A stretch of DNA of 64,000 nt from JAHJDS01 sp964569795 (GCA_964569795.1 CAZMVB010000005.1:1-64000); one strand, 5' to 3'; shown: positions 24,392 through 35,249, numbered from the stretch's first letter. A program made the numbers and translations. Notes: generated by a model not told the origin, from the sequence alone.

Positions 24392-25221
24392 TGGACAAGC
24401 AGGCCGCCAAGAGAAAGGTTCAGCTCATCAAGAACCTGCCGACCCTGCCGGGCATGCTCGAGAAGGTGAGCCGGATGGTCGAATCCCGGCACCATTCGGC
24501 CGAGGACATCGGCCGGATGATCTCCCAGGACCAGGTCCTGTCGGCCAAGCTCTTGCGGATGGCCAACTCGGCCTTTTTTGGATTCGCCCGCGAGGTGGGC
24601 TCGGTCGGTCAGGCCCTGGTGCTGCTGGGCTTTGACGTGGTCAAGGGTCTGATCCTGTCCACCAGCGTCTTTGACATGATCAAGGAAAAGGTGGCCGGCC
24701 TGTGGGAGCATTCCCTGGGCTGCGCCCTGGCCGCCCGGTCGGTGTCCGATTACCTCAAGCTGGGCGATCCCGAGGAGCTGTCCCTGTCGGGCCTGATCCA
24801 CGATCTGGGCAAGGTGGTCATCAACGCCCAGATGCCGGCCGAATACGACCGGATCGCGGCCCTGGTCGAGGCCGAGGGCGTGTCCATGTATCAGGCCGAG
24901 TTCGAGGTGCTGGGCTTCAGTCACACCGACGTGGGCCGGTGGCTGAGCGAGTCGTGGCGGCTGCCCGAGAAGCTGATCCTGCCCATCAGGTACCACCACC
25001 ATCCCGGACGGGTCAAGGACGGCCGGACCTCGGTGTCGGTGGTCCACCTGGCCGACATCCTGGTCCGCGGCCGGGGCTTCGGGTACGGCGGAGACAAGTG
25101 GGTTCCGGCCCTGGACGAGGCCGCCTGGGCGACCCTGGGCCTGAGCGTCGGGGATCTGGACCGGATCGTGGATGATTTCGAGGACAAGCTGCTGAGCGTG
25201 GCCGGGTCCGAGTCTTTCTGA
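24391..25221 (+). CDS. HDOD-domain signalling protein
   Basis: A 276-residue protein consisting essentially of one HDOD domain. It shows LPTLPGMLEKVSRMVESRHHSAEDIGRMIS near the N-terminus, LLRMANSAFFGF, and the degenerate HD segment LSGLIHDLGKVV around residue 134. HDOD proteins are non-catalytic or weakly catalytic relatives of HD phosphohydrolases found in regulation of motility, stress and second-messenger pathways. Unlike most, it retains HD and later His-rich residues (RYHHHPGR at about 200). It overlaps the 103-residue gene by one base. Confidence 0.85.
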   Translation: MDKQAAKRKVQLIKNLPTLPGMLEKVSRMVESRHHSAEDIGRMISQDQVLSAKLLRMANSAFFGFAREVGSVGQALVLLGFDVVKGLILSTSVFDMIKEKVAGLWEHSLGCALAARSVSDYLKLGDPEELSLSGLIHDLGKVVINAQMPAEYDRIAALVEAEGVSMYQAEFEVLGFSHTDVGRWLSESWRLPEKLILPIRYHHHPGRVKDGRTSVSVVHLADILVRGRGFGYGGDKWVPALDEAAWATLGLSVGDLDRIVDDFEDKLLSVAGSESF

Positions 25222-25261
25222 AGGGACGCTCGGCCATTTGAGTCGACATCGAGGGTAATTC

Positions 25262-26653
<1,392 letters not shown>

Positions 26654-26693
26654 CCCGGTCCGGGTTGTTTTCTCGAAGCGGGACGCTCGGCTG

Positions 26694-27656
26694 ATGGCCC
26701 AACCACTGCTCCAGATAGAGAACCTCAAGACCTATTTCGAGACCGACGCCGGCCGGGCCTGGGCGGTCAAGGGAGTCAGCCTGACCATCGACCGGGGCCA
26801 GACCTACGCCCTGGTCGGCGAGTCGGGCTGCGGCAAGAGCGTCACCGCCCTGTCGATCATGGGCCTGGTCCCCTGGCCGCCGGGGAGGATCGATTCGGGG
26901 AAAATCCTGTTCGACGGGCGGGACCTGGTGGCCCTGCCGGCGCGGGAGCTGAGGCGGATGCGGGGCCGGCGGATGTCGATGATCTTCCAGGAGCCCATGA
27001 CCTCGCTCAACCCGGTGTTCACCATCGGCAATCAACTGGTCGAGGCCGTCCGGATCCAGAAGCGGACCGGCCGGCGGCGGGCCCGGGCGGCGGCGGCCGA
27101 GATGCTGGACCTGGTGGGCATCCCCGACGCCCGGCAGCGCCTGAAGGCCTATCCCCATCAACTGAGCGGCGGCATGCGCCAGCGGGTGATGATCGCCATG
27201 GCCCTCCTGGGCGCCCCGGAACTGATGATCGCCGACGAGCCGACCACGGCCCTGGACGTGACCATCCAGGCCCAGATCCTGGACCTGCTGCGCGACCTGC
27301 AGCGCCGGCTGCAGACGACGATCCTGCTGATCACCCACAACCTGGGGGTGGTGGCCGAGACCGCCGATCAGGTCGGGGTGATGTACACCGGCCGGCTGGT
27401 CGAGACCGGCCCGGTCGATCGGTTGTTCAACGACCCCAAACACCCCTACACGGTCGGCCTGCTGGCCTCGCTGCCCACCCCGGATCGGACCCGGCTGAGG
27501 ACGATCAAGGGCATCGTCCCCAGCCTGCTGGAGTTGCCCCCGGGGTGCACCTTCCAGGACCGGTGTCCGGACGTGTTCGATCGCTGCCGGCGGTCGGCCC
27601 CTGATTCCTTTGGGGTGGGTCCGGGCCACCAGGTGCGGTGCTTCAAGTATGCCTGA
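26694..27656 (+). CDS. Oligopeptide/dipeptide-type ABC transporter ATPase (DppD/OppD-like)
   Basis: A 320-residue ATPase of the oligopeptide family. Walker A GESGCGKSVTAL (about residues 41-52), signature LSGGMRQRVMIA, Walker B ELMIADEPTTALD. The C-terminal OPP extension has LEVPPGCTF-like PPGCTFQDRCPDVFDRCR with conserved cysteines. In typical operons it energises import of peptides or nickel. Here it is followed by the DppF-like gene with an 8-base overlap, but no binding protein or permease genes are present. Confidence 0.9.
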   Translation: MAQPLLQIENLKTYFETDAGRAWAVKGVSLTIDRGQTYALVGESGCGKSVTALSIMGLVPWPPGRIDSGKILFDGRDLVALPARELRRMRGRRMSMIFQEPMTSLNPVFTIGNQLVEAVRIQKRTGRRRARAAAAEMLDLVGIPDARQRLKAYPHQLSGGMRQRVMIAMALLGAPELMIADEPTTALDVTIQAQILDLLRDLQRRLQTTILLITHNLGVVAETADQVGVMYTGRLVETGPVDRLFNDPKHPYTVGLLASLPTPDRTRLRTIKGIVPSLLELPPGCTFQDRCPDVFDRCRRSAPDSFGVGPGHQVRCFKYA

Positions 27657-28629
27657 GACCGGCCACAGCAACGACGCCCTGGTCCGCCTCGAGAACGTGG
27701 CCCGCCAGTACCGGGTCCGGTCCGGTTTTTTCGGTCCCATGTCCCTGCTGCAGGCGGTGGACGGGATCAGCCTGAACGTCTCCCGGGGGCAGACCGTGGG
27801 CCTGGTGGGTGAATCGGGCTGCGGTAAATCGACCCTGGCCCGCCTGGTGCTGGGCCTGGAGCGGCCGACCGAGGGTCGGGTTTATTTTGACGGCCAGGAC
27901 GTGTCGGCCCTGGGCCGCCGGGACCTGCGGCGGCTCAGGCGGCGGATGCAGATCATCTTCCAGGACCCGTTTTCCTCGCTCAACCCCCGGCAGAGCGTGC
28001 GGTCCATCCTGGGCGAGCCGCTCCGGATTCACCATATGGGAAGGCGATCCAAACGCCGGGCCATGGTCGCGGAGTTGATGGAAGAGGTCGGTCTCCGACC
28101 CGAGCAGGCCGGACGGTATCCCCACGAGTTCTCGGGCGGGCAGCGGCAACGGATCTGCATCGCCCGGGCCCTGGCCCTCCGGCCGGAACTGGTGGTGGCG
28201 GACGAACCGGTCAGCGCCCTGGACGTGTCGATCCAGGCCCAGGTCCTCAATCTGCTCCGCGACCTCCAGACCAAGTTCCAACTGACCTATCTGTTCATCG
28301 CCCACGATCTGGCCGTGGTCCGCTACGTCTCTGACCGGGTGGCGGTCATGTACCTGGGCCGCCTGGTGGAGCTCATGGACCGGAGGGACTTTGACCGGCC
28401 CCCGGCCCACCCCTACACCCAGGCCCTGCTCCAGGCGGCGCCCGTGCCCCGGGTCGGGGCCAAAAAGGGATCGACGCCCCTGGCCGGGGACCTGCCCAGT
28501 CCGATGAATCCGCCCCCGGGCTGCCGCTTTCATCCCCGTTGCCCCGAGGCCAGGGAAATCTGCCGCGAGCAGGACCCGCCCCTTGTGGAGAAGACGCCCG
28601 GTCGGTTCATCGCCTGTCATTTCCGCTAG
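27649..28629 (+). CDS. Oligopeptide/dipeptide-type ABC transporter ATPase (DppF/OppF-like)
   Basis: A 326-residue second ATPase of the pair. Walker A GESGCGKSTLARL, signature FSGGQRQRICIARAL, Walker B ELVVADEPVSALD. The C-terminal NPPPGCRFHPRCPEAREIC segment carries the Cys motif of this subfamily. ATG 27649 is used; a long upstream in-frame extension overlaps the preceding gene. The start lies before the stop of the DppD-like gene (8-base overlap), so the two are translationally coupled. Confidence 0.9.
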   Translation: MPETGHSNDALVRLENVARQYRVRSGFFGPMSLLQAVDGISLNVSRGQTVGLVGESGCGKSTLARLVLGLERPTEGRVYFDGQDVSALGRRDLRRLRRRMQIIFQDPFSSLNPRQSVRSILGEPLRIHHMGRRSKRRAMVAELMEEVGLRPEQAGRYPHEFSGGQRQRICIARALALRPELVVADEPVSALDVSIQAQVLNLLRDLQTKFQLTYLFIAHDLAVVRYVSDRVAVMYLGRLVELMDRRDFDRPPAHPYTQALLQAAPVPRVGAKKGSTPLAGDLPSPMNPPPGCRFHPRCPEAREICREQDPPLVEKTPGRFIACHFR

Positions 28630-28663
28630 GGCCCCGGCCGGGGCCGAGGCGGCCGTTTTATTT
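28630..28663 (+). terminator. Possible intrinsic terminator after the ABC ATPases
   Basis: A perfect 16-base palindrome (28630-28645), then CGGCC/GGCCG followed by TTTTATTTAG. The exact stem used is unclear. Confidence 0.5.
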
Positions 28664-28763
28664 AGATAAAGCCCGGCCCCGTCGCGCCCGAAAAGGTGAC
28701 TAGTCCCCCCCGGACGTGGTACATTTAAGCCGAGTTAACCGCCTCCTGGATGGAACCAAGGAC

Positions 28764-31700
28764 GTGACCTGTCCCCACTGCCGAGCCGAAAACCCGCGGG
28801 ACGCCTTCCGCTGCGGCCATTGCGGCCGGGTGCTGATCTCGGCGGGCAAGCGGCCGGCCCCCCCGCCCGACGTCCTCCTGCTGAACGAGACCGAACTCCT
28901 GGCCCCCGAGGAAGTCTCGGAACATCTCGGCGAGACGGCCGAGAAGCGGGTGGACGGCCGCTACCTGGTGGGCCGGAGGCTGGGGCAGGGCGCCCTGGGT
29001 ACCGTTTACCTGGCCCGGGACGAACAGCAAGGCGGCCGGGTCGTGGCCCTCAAGTTCATCCACGACGACATAGCGGCCCGTCCCGAATCCATGAAACGGC
29101 TCCAGTCGGCCATCGGGCGATGGCTGGAGGTGGATCATCCCAATGTGGCCCGGCTGCTGGCCGCGGGCCGGGAGGCCGGCACCCATTACCTGGTCATCGA
29201 GTACCTGCCGGGCAAGGACCTGCGCCGGGTGATGGACGCCCGGGGACGGCGGGGATTCTCCCTGGCCGAGACCCGGCGGCTGCTGCTGCCGGTCCTGGAC
29301 GGGCTTCAGGCCATTCACACCGGCGGACCACACCTGGGTCTCAAGCCGGGCAACGTCGTGGTCGGCCTGGAGTCTGGCCGCCTGACGGTCAAGGTGACCG
29401 ACGTGGCCGTGACCGACGCCGTGGGGCCGGGCCGCCGGACCGCGCTGTCCCGGGCCGAGGGGGCCGAAACCTACCTGGCTCCGGAACAGGTTCAGGGGTT
29501 GACCGAGATCGGACCCCCGGCCGACCTGTACGCCTGGGCGATGATCTGCGTCGAAATGCTTCGCGGCCGGGCCCCGACACCGGGATGGCGGCGCATTGAC
29601 CAGGTGGTGCCGGGCCTGCCGCCGGCCATGGGCAAGGTCCTGGAGCGGGCCCTGGCCGCGGACCTGCGGCGGCGCTATCCGGACGCGGCCCGACTCCGGC
29701 GGGAATTCGTGATGGCCATGAGCCGGCAGGGGACGGCCCGGCCGTCAGCAGCACCGGCCGGTGCAGCGGCCGGTCCCGTCCCGGAGGAGGCCCCTGCCGA
29801 GGCCGGGCCCGGCCCGGCGGACTCGACCCCGCCCCGGTCCACGGACGAACTGATCCTGGCCGCCGAGCAGGCCATGTCCTGGCAGCGTTACGGTCAGGCC
29901 GTGGCCTACTGGCAGCAGGTCCTGGCCCGGGAACCGGCCAACCAGGCCGCCCGTGAGGGTCTGGCCAGGGCCCGGATGGCCTATGATTCCCAGGAGGCCT
30001 CGAGCCTGGCCCGGCTCAGGCGAAGCCTCTGGACCAAACGCCAGAAGCTGGGCCTGGCCGCGGCGGCGGTGGGCCTGATCCTGGGCCTGGGGCTGGCCTT
30101 CGGGGCGGCCTCGTTCTGGGGACGGGTCCGGGAGCAGAGGCGGATATCGATCCGCCTGGACCGGGCCCAGCAAGACATCAAGGCCGGACGCCCGGAACAG
30201 GCCCGCCAGATCCTGCGACAAATCGTGGCCCAGGCCCCGGGCAACGAGGCGGCCAAAAAGGCCCTGAAGCGGGTTCACCGCACCATAATGACCCTGCCCA
30301 CGCCCCCCGGGGTGGCCCGGTCCCTATGGGCCGCGGTCAAGGCCGGCAACCTCGTCCGGGTCGAATCCATCGTGGCCAAATATCCCCAGGCGGTCACCGC
30401 CCGGGACCCGACCGGCCGGACCCCGCTCCACCTGGCCGTGGCCGGAGATCACCATGCCCTGGCCGAGTTCCTGCTGGCCAAGGGGGCGCCGGTCTATCTC
30501 CGGGACAAAAACGGGGTAACGGCCCTGCAACTGGCCGCCGGAGGGAATGACCGGGACCTGGTGGCGCTTCTTCTGAAGCGGCGGGCCGGTCCCACGGTCA
30601 GGGACAAGGCGGGCCTGACTCCGCTCCACTGGGCCGCCCGGGGCGGTAACACGGCCGTGGCCGGGTTGCTGCTGGGTCTCAAGGTGCCGGTGGACGCCCG
30701 GGACAAGGCGGGCCGGACCCCGCTCCACCTGGCCGCCGCCCGCGGCCACCTGAAGATGATCAAACTGCTGGTGCGCCACGGCGCCCGGATCGACGCCGCC
30801 GACAAACAGGGGGCGACGCCGCTGCATTACGCCGCCGGAGCGGGGCATCTGGCGGCGGTCGCCTATCTCCTCAAGCCGACCGGGGCCGTGAACCAGACCG
30901 ATCGGGCGGGCCGGACCCCGCTCCACTGGGCCGCCCGGGAGGGACGGGTCAAGGTCATGGACCTCCTGATCCGCCACCGGGCCGACAAGGGCGCCCGGGA
31001 CGAGCAGCAGCGAACCCCGCTCCATCTGGCCGCCGCGCAGGGACACCTGGCCGCCGTCAAATTGCTGGCGGCCAAGGGGGCGGACCTGGAGGCCAGCGAC
31101 AAGGCCGGGGCCAGGCCCCTTCATCTGGCCGCCGGCCGCGACCACGGCGCGGTGGTGGCCTGGCTGCTCAAACGCGGGGCCAAGGTGAACGCCATCGACA
31201 TGATGGGGCGGCGGCCCCTGCACTGGGCGGCCCTCCACGGCGCCCTGGCCGCGGCCCGGGAGCTGCTGCGACACGGCGCCGACCTGGACGAAAAGGACAA
31301 ATACGGATTCACCCCGCTCCACCTGGCCGCCGAGGCCGGTTATCGCGACCTGGTCGGCTGGCTGCTCGATCATGGGGCCCAGATCGGCCTGGGCGACAAC
31401 CGGGGCCGGACCGCGCTCCACCTGGCCGCCGCCGCCAAGCAGAAGGCCATGCTCGAGTTGCTGGTCAAACGGGGCGCCCGGGTGGACGCCCCGGCCGCGG
31501 GGGGCCTGACCGCCCTGCACCTGGCCGCCGCCCAGGGTCAAATCGAGGTGGCCGCCTGGTTGATCCGGCTCAAGGCCGATCCCAACCGGAAAGACAATCA
31601 GGGACGGACCCCGCTCCACCTGGCGGTGATCGAAAACCGTCCCAAGATGGCCGCCTGGCTGTTGCGACACGGGGCCCGGGCCTCGGTGCTGGACGCGGCC

Positions 31701-33104
31701 GGGCTGACCCCGCTCCACCTGGCGGTCAAGCTGGGTCGCCTGGGGATGGTCAAGACGCTGGTCAAGAACGGCGTGCCGGTATCGCTGCCGGATCGGACCT
31801 ACCGGACGGCCATGCACCTGGTCGCGGCCCAGGGAAACGTGGCCCTGGCCCGGTTCCTCAAGGCCCAGGGGGCCAAGGTAAACGCCAGGGACAGCCTGGA
31901 CCGGACGCCGCTGCATGACGCGGTGCGGTCCGGTCAAACGGCCATGGTCAAGTGGCTGCTGGCCGCCGGGGCCGATCCCCGGGCCCGGACCGCCTCGGGC
32001 CGGACGCCGCTGCACGAGGCGGCCGCCCGGGGCCGGACCGGACTGGTCCGACTCCTGCTGGCCGCCGGGGCCGACCCCAAGGTCACGGACAAGGCGGGCG
32101 TGACCCCGCTCCACCTGGCGGCCGTGCAGGGCCAGGTGCCCCTGGTCGAGCTGCTGATCAAGCGCGGGGCCAGGGTGGACGTCCGGGACGCCACGGGGGC
32201 CACCCCCCTGGATCGGGCGGTCCGGATGGGTCGGGACAAGGTGGCCGCCGTGCTCCGGGCCCGCCTCCCCGCGACGGCCGGGCCGGCCGCCAAGGTCGAG
32301 GTCTCGGCCAAGGTGCTCCGGGCCCTGTTCGCCGCCGCCCGGGGAGGGCACCTGCCGGCCTTGAAGAAACTGCTGGCCAGGCATCCGGGAGCCCTGGAGG
32401 CCCGGGACAAGCGGGGCCGGCGGGCCCTGCAACTGGCGGCCCAGGCGGGCCGCACCAAGGTGGTCCAGTATTTGCTCAAAAAAGGGGCCAGGATAAACGA
32501 CGCCGACGACCAGGGGGAGACCGCCCTGCACCTGGCCGCACGGGCGGGCATGGCCACCACGGCCAGGCTCCTGCTGGACAAGGGCGCGGCCAAGGATATC
32601 CGGGATAAAAAGGGCCGGACCCCGCTTATCCTGGCCTGCGGGGCCAAGCACCGTCGCCGGTTCGTGGCGGCCCTGCTCCTGGAGCGCGGGGCCAAGGCCG
32701 ACGTCAAGGACAAGGCCGGGGTGACGCCGCTGCACCTGGCGGCCGGGCTGGGACCCTCGACCCTGGTGGACGAACTGATCGACTCGGGGGGCAAGGTCAA
32801 CGCCGAGACCCTCAAGGGCGAAACGCCCCTGCACTACGCCGCCGCGGCGGGACAGGTCTATGTGGTCAAGCTCCTGCTCAAGAGAAAGGCCCGGGTCAAC
32901 GCCCGCCGCAAAGACGGGCAGACGCCGCTCCACCTGGCCGCGGCCCGGGGGCAGCTGGACGTGGTCAAGGTCCTCCTCCGGGCCCGGGCCCGGGTCAACG
33001 TCAAGGATCGCCGGGGCCGGACCGCGCTGGCCGTGGCCCAGGCCCACAAGCAGCGGGCCGTGGCCAGCGTCCTGCGGAACCGCAGAAAATTTGACCGGAG
33101 ATAA
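28764..33104 (+). CDS. Zinc-ribbon / pseudokinase / transmembrane / ankyrin-repeat protein
   Basis: A giant protein, about 1446 residues from GTG 28764 (a GTG at 28716 would add 16). Residues 3-22 form a zinc ribbon (CPHC...CGHC). About 65-320 is a Ser/Thr protein-kinase fold: glycine loop LGQGALGTVYLA (~72-83), VALK with Lys97, YLAPEQ. However, the HRD motif reads HLGLKPGN (Gly192 replaces the catalytic Asp) and DFG reads DVA, so it should be a pseudokinase. One membrane helix lies at ~429-453, preceded by a TPR-like helical segment. From ~513 to the end there are about 28 ankyrin repeats of ~33 residues in two blocks. Each block starts with a degenerate capping repeat (LWAAVKAGN... and LFAAARGGH...). 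The kinase faces the cytoplasm and the ankyrins are probably periplasmic. Role unknown. Confidence 0.85.
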   Translation: MTCPHCRAENPRDAFRCGHCGRVLISAGKRPAPPPDVLLLNETELLAPEEVSEHLGETAEKRVDGRYLVGRRLGQGALGTVYLARDEQQGGRVVALKFIHDDIAARPESMKRLQSAIGRWLEVDHPNVARLLAAGREAGTHYLVIEYLPGKDLRRVMDARGRRGFSLAETRRLLLPVLDGLQAIHTGGPHLGLKPGNVVVGLESGRLTVKVTDVAVTDAVGPGRRTALSRAEGAETYLAPEQVQGLTEIGPPADLYAWAMICVEMLRGRAPTPGWRRIDQVVPGLPPAMGKVLERALAADLRRRYPDAARLRREFVMAMSRQGTARPSAAPAGAAAGPVPEEAPAEAGPGPADSTPPRSTDELILAAEQAMSWQRYGQAVAYWQQVLAREPANQAAREGLARARMAYDSQEASSLARLRRSLWTKRQKLGLAAAAVGLILGLGLAFGAASFWGRVREQRRISIRLDRAQQDIKAGRPEQARQILRQIVAQAPGNEAAKKALKRVHRTIMTLPTPPGVARSLWAAVKAGNLVRVESIVAKYPQAVTARDPTGRTPLHLAVAGDHHALAEFLLAKGAPVYLRDKNGVTALQLAAGGNDRDLVALLLKRRAGPTVRDKAGLTPLHWAARGGNTAVAGLLLGLKVPVDARDKAGRTPLHLAAARGHLKMIKLLVRHGARIDAADKQGATPLHYAAGAGHLAAVAYLLKPTGAVNQTDRAGRTPLHWAAREGRVKVMDLLIRHRADKGARDEQQRTPLHLAAAQGHLAAVKLLAAKGADLEASDKAGARPLHLAAGRDHGAVVAWLLKRGAKVNAIDMMGRRPLHWAALHGALAAARELLRHGADLDEKDKYGFTPLHLAAEAGYRDLVGWLLDHGAQIGLGDNRGRTALHLAAAAKQKAMLELLVKRGARVDAPAAGGLTALHLAAAQGQIEVAAWLIRLKADPNRKDNQGRTPLHLAVIENRPKMAAWLLRHGARASVLDAAGLTPLHLAVKLGRLGMVKTLVKNGVPVSLPDRTYRTAMHLVAAQGNVALARFLKAQGAKVNARDSLDRTPLHDAVRSGQTAMVKWLLAAGADPRARTASGRTPLHEAAARGRTGLVRLLLAAGADPKVTDKAGVTPLHLAAVQGQVPLVELLIKRGARVDVRDATGATPLDRAVRMGRDKVAAVLRARLPATAGPAAKVEVSAKVLRALFAAARGGHLPALKKLLARHPGALEARDKRGRRALQLAAQAGRTKVVQYLLKKGARINDADDQGETALHLAARAGMATTARLLLDKGAAKDIRDKKGRTPLILACGAKHRRRFVAALLLERGAKADVKDKAGVTPLHLAAGLGPSTLVDELIDSGGKVNAETLKGETPLHYAAAAGQVYVVKLLLKRKARVNARRKDGQTPLHLAAARGQLDVVKVLLRARARVNVKDRRGRTALAVAQAHKQRAVASVLRNRRKFDRR

Positions 33105-33106
33105 GT

Positions 33107-34668
33107 CTAGATCTTGCGGCCGGTCAGATATCCCTTGAGCATGTTACCGATCAGCGAGGCCATCCCCCCGGCCTCATCGGGCAGGGGCTTCCCGCCTCGA
33201 TAGACCTGCTCGACCTCCAGACCGGCCAGGTCCGTCATTTGCCGCGGATCGTTTTTCAGGACCACGAAGTCGGCGGGCAGGCCCTCGGCCAGCCGGCCGC
33301 CGGCGTCCTGGTCAAAGCTGGTCTCGAACCCGGTCCGGGTGTGCAGGGCCAGGGCCGTGGTCACGTCCACCGCCTCGTCGGGGTTGGGGTGATTGACCGC
33401 GGCGTGGATCGAGCCCGAAAAACTGGGCAGGGTCACCGGCGCGTCCGAGCCGAAGCTGACCCTCACGCCGCGCTCGACCAGGCTCCGGACGGGGATCATC
33501 CGCTCGACCCGGTCGCCCAGGATTTTTCCCAGATACTCGGGGGGCTCCTGCCTGAGGGTGAGCATGCTCGGCTGGGTGGCCACGCCCAAGCCCAGGGAGG
33601 CGATCCGGTCCTTGTCCCGCTCGGTGATCAGATAGGCGTGGATGATGGTGTGGCGGTGGTCGTCGCGGGGATTTTTCGTGAGGGCCTTCTCGAAGGCGTC
33701 CACGGCCTGGGTCACGGCCCGGTCGCCGATGGCGTGCATCTCGATCTGGAGGCCGGCCCGGTGGGCCTGGTCCACGAACCGGTCCACCACGGCCTGGTCG
33801 TAGAACAGGATCCCCCGGTCATCTGGATCGTCGGCAAAGGGCTCGTGCAGGGCGATGTCGTGGGTGCCCGGGGCCCCGTCCAGGGCGCAGGCGAAACAGC
33901 CGCCCACCCGGGGCAGCTTCAGTTTTGCGACCCGGTCCACATCCAGGGTCTGGAAGAAGACCCGGGTCATAAGGGGCAGGCCCTTGGCCAGCTTCATCAG
34001 GCCGGTGACGTCCAGGTCCTTCTTGAAGCCGACGCCCTCCACGGCGTGGATCAGGCCGAATCCCCGGCGGGCCATGTCGTGGGCGGTCTTGAGGACGTTG
34101 GTGGTGATGTCCATCTTGGACACCTTTTCGGTGATCGTCCTGGCGGCCAGGTAAAAGGCCTCGGCCGTAAGCAGTCCGGTCTCGGCGTCGTAACCCCGCG
34201 CCGCGGCCACCTGGGGCGGCAGGGCGGCGAGCTGGCCGAATTGAGCAGGGCGCTGTGGCCGTCGTACTTGACCAGGAACAGGGGCCGTCCGGCCGTGCTT
34301 TGGTCCAGCTCGGCCCGGGTGGGCAGCCGCCTCTCGGTCAGGGCCCAGGCCGAGGCCCCGAAGCCCAGGATCGGTCCCCGGCCTTGGGCGGCGTGGTCCC
34401 GGATCATGTCCAGCAGGGAGGCCAGGTCCGGGGCGTCGTAAACGAACAGCCGGTTGATGAACAGGGCGTAGGAGGTGAAGTGGAGGTGGGAATCGACGGC
34501 CAGCGGGATGATCGCCCGGCCGGCCAGATCGACCATGGGCTCGGCGGCCGGTTCCGGAGGGACCCGGTCGTCCAGGCGGACGATCCGGCCGCCTCGGACG
34601 CCCAGGACCCGGGCCTCGGGCCGCCGGGGGTCCATGGTCAGCACCGCGGCGTCGTGAAAAACGGTCAT
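33107..34668 (-). pseudogene. YtcJ-like amidohydrolase, broken by a frameshift
   Basis: Two overlapping frames together make one ~520-residue amidohydrolase. The first (ATG 34668, MTVFHDAAVLTMDP) carries the metal-binding HxH in VDSHLHFTSY and LVKYDGHSALLNSA. After about base 34230 the sequence continues only in another frame with LAALPPQVAAARGYDAETG, HAIGDRAVTQAVDAFE, HTIIHAYLI and SFGSDAP, to the stop at 33107. One missing base near 34228-34240 explains the break. Intact members are metal-dependent hydrolases of unknown substrate. It is either a genuine pseudogene or a sequencing/assembly error. It ends two bases from the convergent ankyrin gene. Confidence 0.85.
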
Positions 34669-34740
34669 GCCAGCCCCCGGGCAAGGGTTTGGTATGATCC
34701 TACCGGCCCCGGGGGCTGACGGTCAACGGAACAGGGGGAT

Positions 34741-35028
34741 TTATCCGTTGCCGCGGGCGGCCCTTTTCGAGGCCTTGAGGGGGTTGATCTTGGCCGCCTC
34801 GGCCTTTAGCTCGGGCTCGACGTGGGTGGCCAGATTACACAGGCCCCGCTTCCACTTCAGGGTCGGATCGGGAAAGGTCAGGCAGAATTTGCCGGTCGGA
34901 AAATCCTGGGACCGGGCGCAGCCCTCGCACTGCTCGATCACGGGCAGACAGGCCCCGGCGGAAAATCCGCAGCCCTTATCGGTCATCAAGGCGCACTCGA
35001 CGCCTTCCTTGACGGTGGCACACTGCAT
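34741..35028 (-). CDS. PxxKW family cysteine-rich protein
   Basis: A 95-residue protein with eight cysteines and the signature FPDPTLKW, the hallmark of the PxxKW cysteine-rich family, restricted mainly to sulfate-reducing and related deltaproteobacteria. The Cys arrangement (MQCATVKEGVECAL, GCGFSAGACL, CEGCARSQDF, FCLTF, LCNL) suggests metal or Fe-S binding; function is unknown. ATG 35028 is preferred over TTG 35043 because GGAGAG lies seven bases upstream. A near-consensus promoter sits at 35088-35116. Confidence 0.85.
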   Translation of the reverse strand: MQCATVKEGVECALMTDKGCGFSAGACLPVIEQCEGCARSQDFPTGKFCLTFPDPTLKWKRGLCNLATHVEPELKAEAAKINPLKASKRAARGNG

Positions 35029-35087
35029 GGTCGTTCTCTCCAAAGTGCGAACCCGGCGGCCGGCCGGGTCGAATTGACAATCGATAA

Positions 35088-35116
35088 TGTATAGGGCCTT
35101 CGCCGAGAAATGTCAA
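35088..35116 (-). promoter_or_regulatory. Sigma-70 promoter for the PxxKW gene
   Basis: On the minus strand: TTGACA (35116-35111), a 17-base spacer and TATACA (35093-35088). It gives a leader of about 50 bases. Confidence 0.75.
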
Positions 35117-35160
35117 TGCCCCGGTCCGGAAAAGGGGTGGAACGGCTCCCGGGTTAAGGG

Positions 35161-35190
35161 TTGACACCGCCGCCCCGAATGAACTATTTT
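35161..35190 (+). promoter_or_regulatory. Sigma-70 promoter for lysS and the envelope operon
   Basis: TTGACA (35161-35166), an 18-base spacer and TATTTT (35185-35190). The expected start point near 35197 excludes the upstream lysS start at 35202 and supports ATG 35250. Confidence 0.7.
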
Positions 35191-35249
35191 ATGGGCTTAA
35201 CTTGAACGACGCGGGTCGCCTAAGGGGCCGCGACCACGAGAAAATAAAC

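Noticed and set aside
30324..33047. A 907-residue open frame antisense to the ankyrin gene
   Set aside because: It is an artefact of the repetitive GC-rich ankyrin coding sequence; its composition is Gly/Pro/Gln-rich and its repeats mirror the sense strand.
33107..34684. One single 525-residue amidohydrolase frame starting at 34684
   Set aside because: Its first ~150 residues are Pro/Arg/Gly-rich non-homologous sequence; the real N-terminus is in another frame, so the gene is frameshifted.
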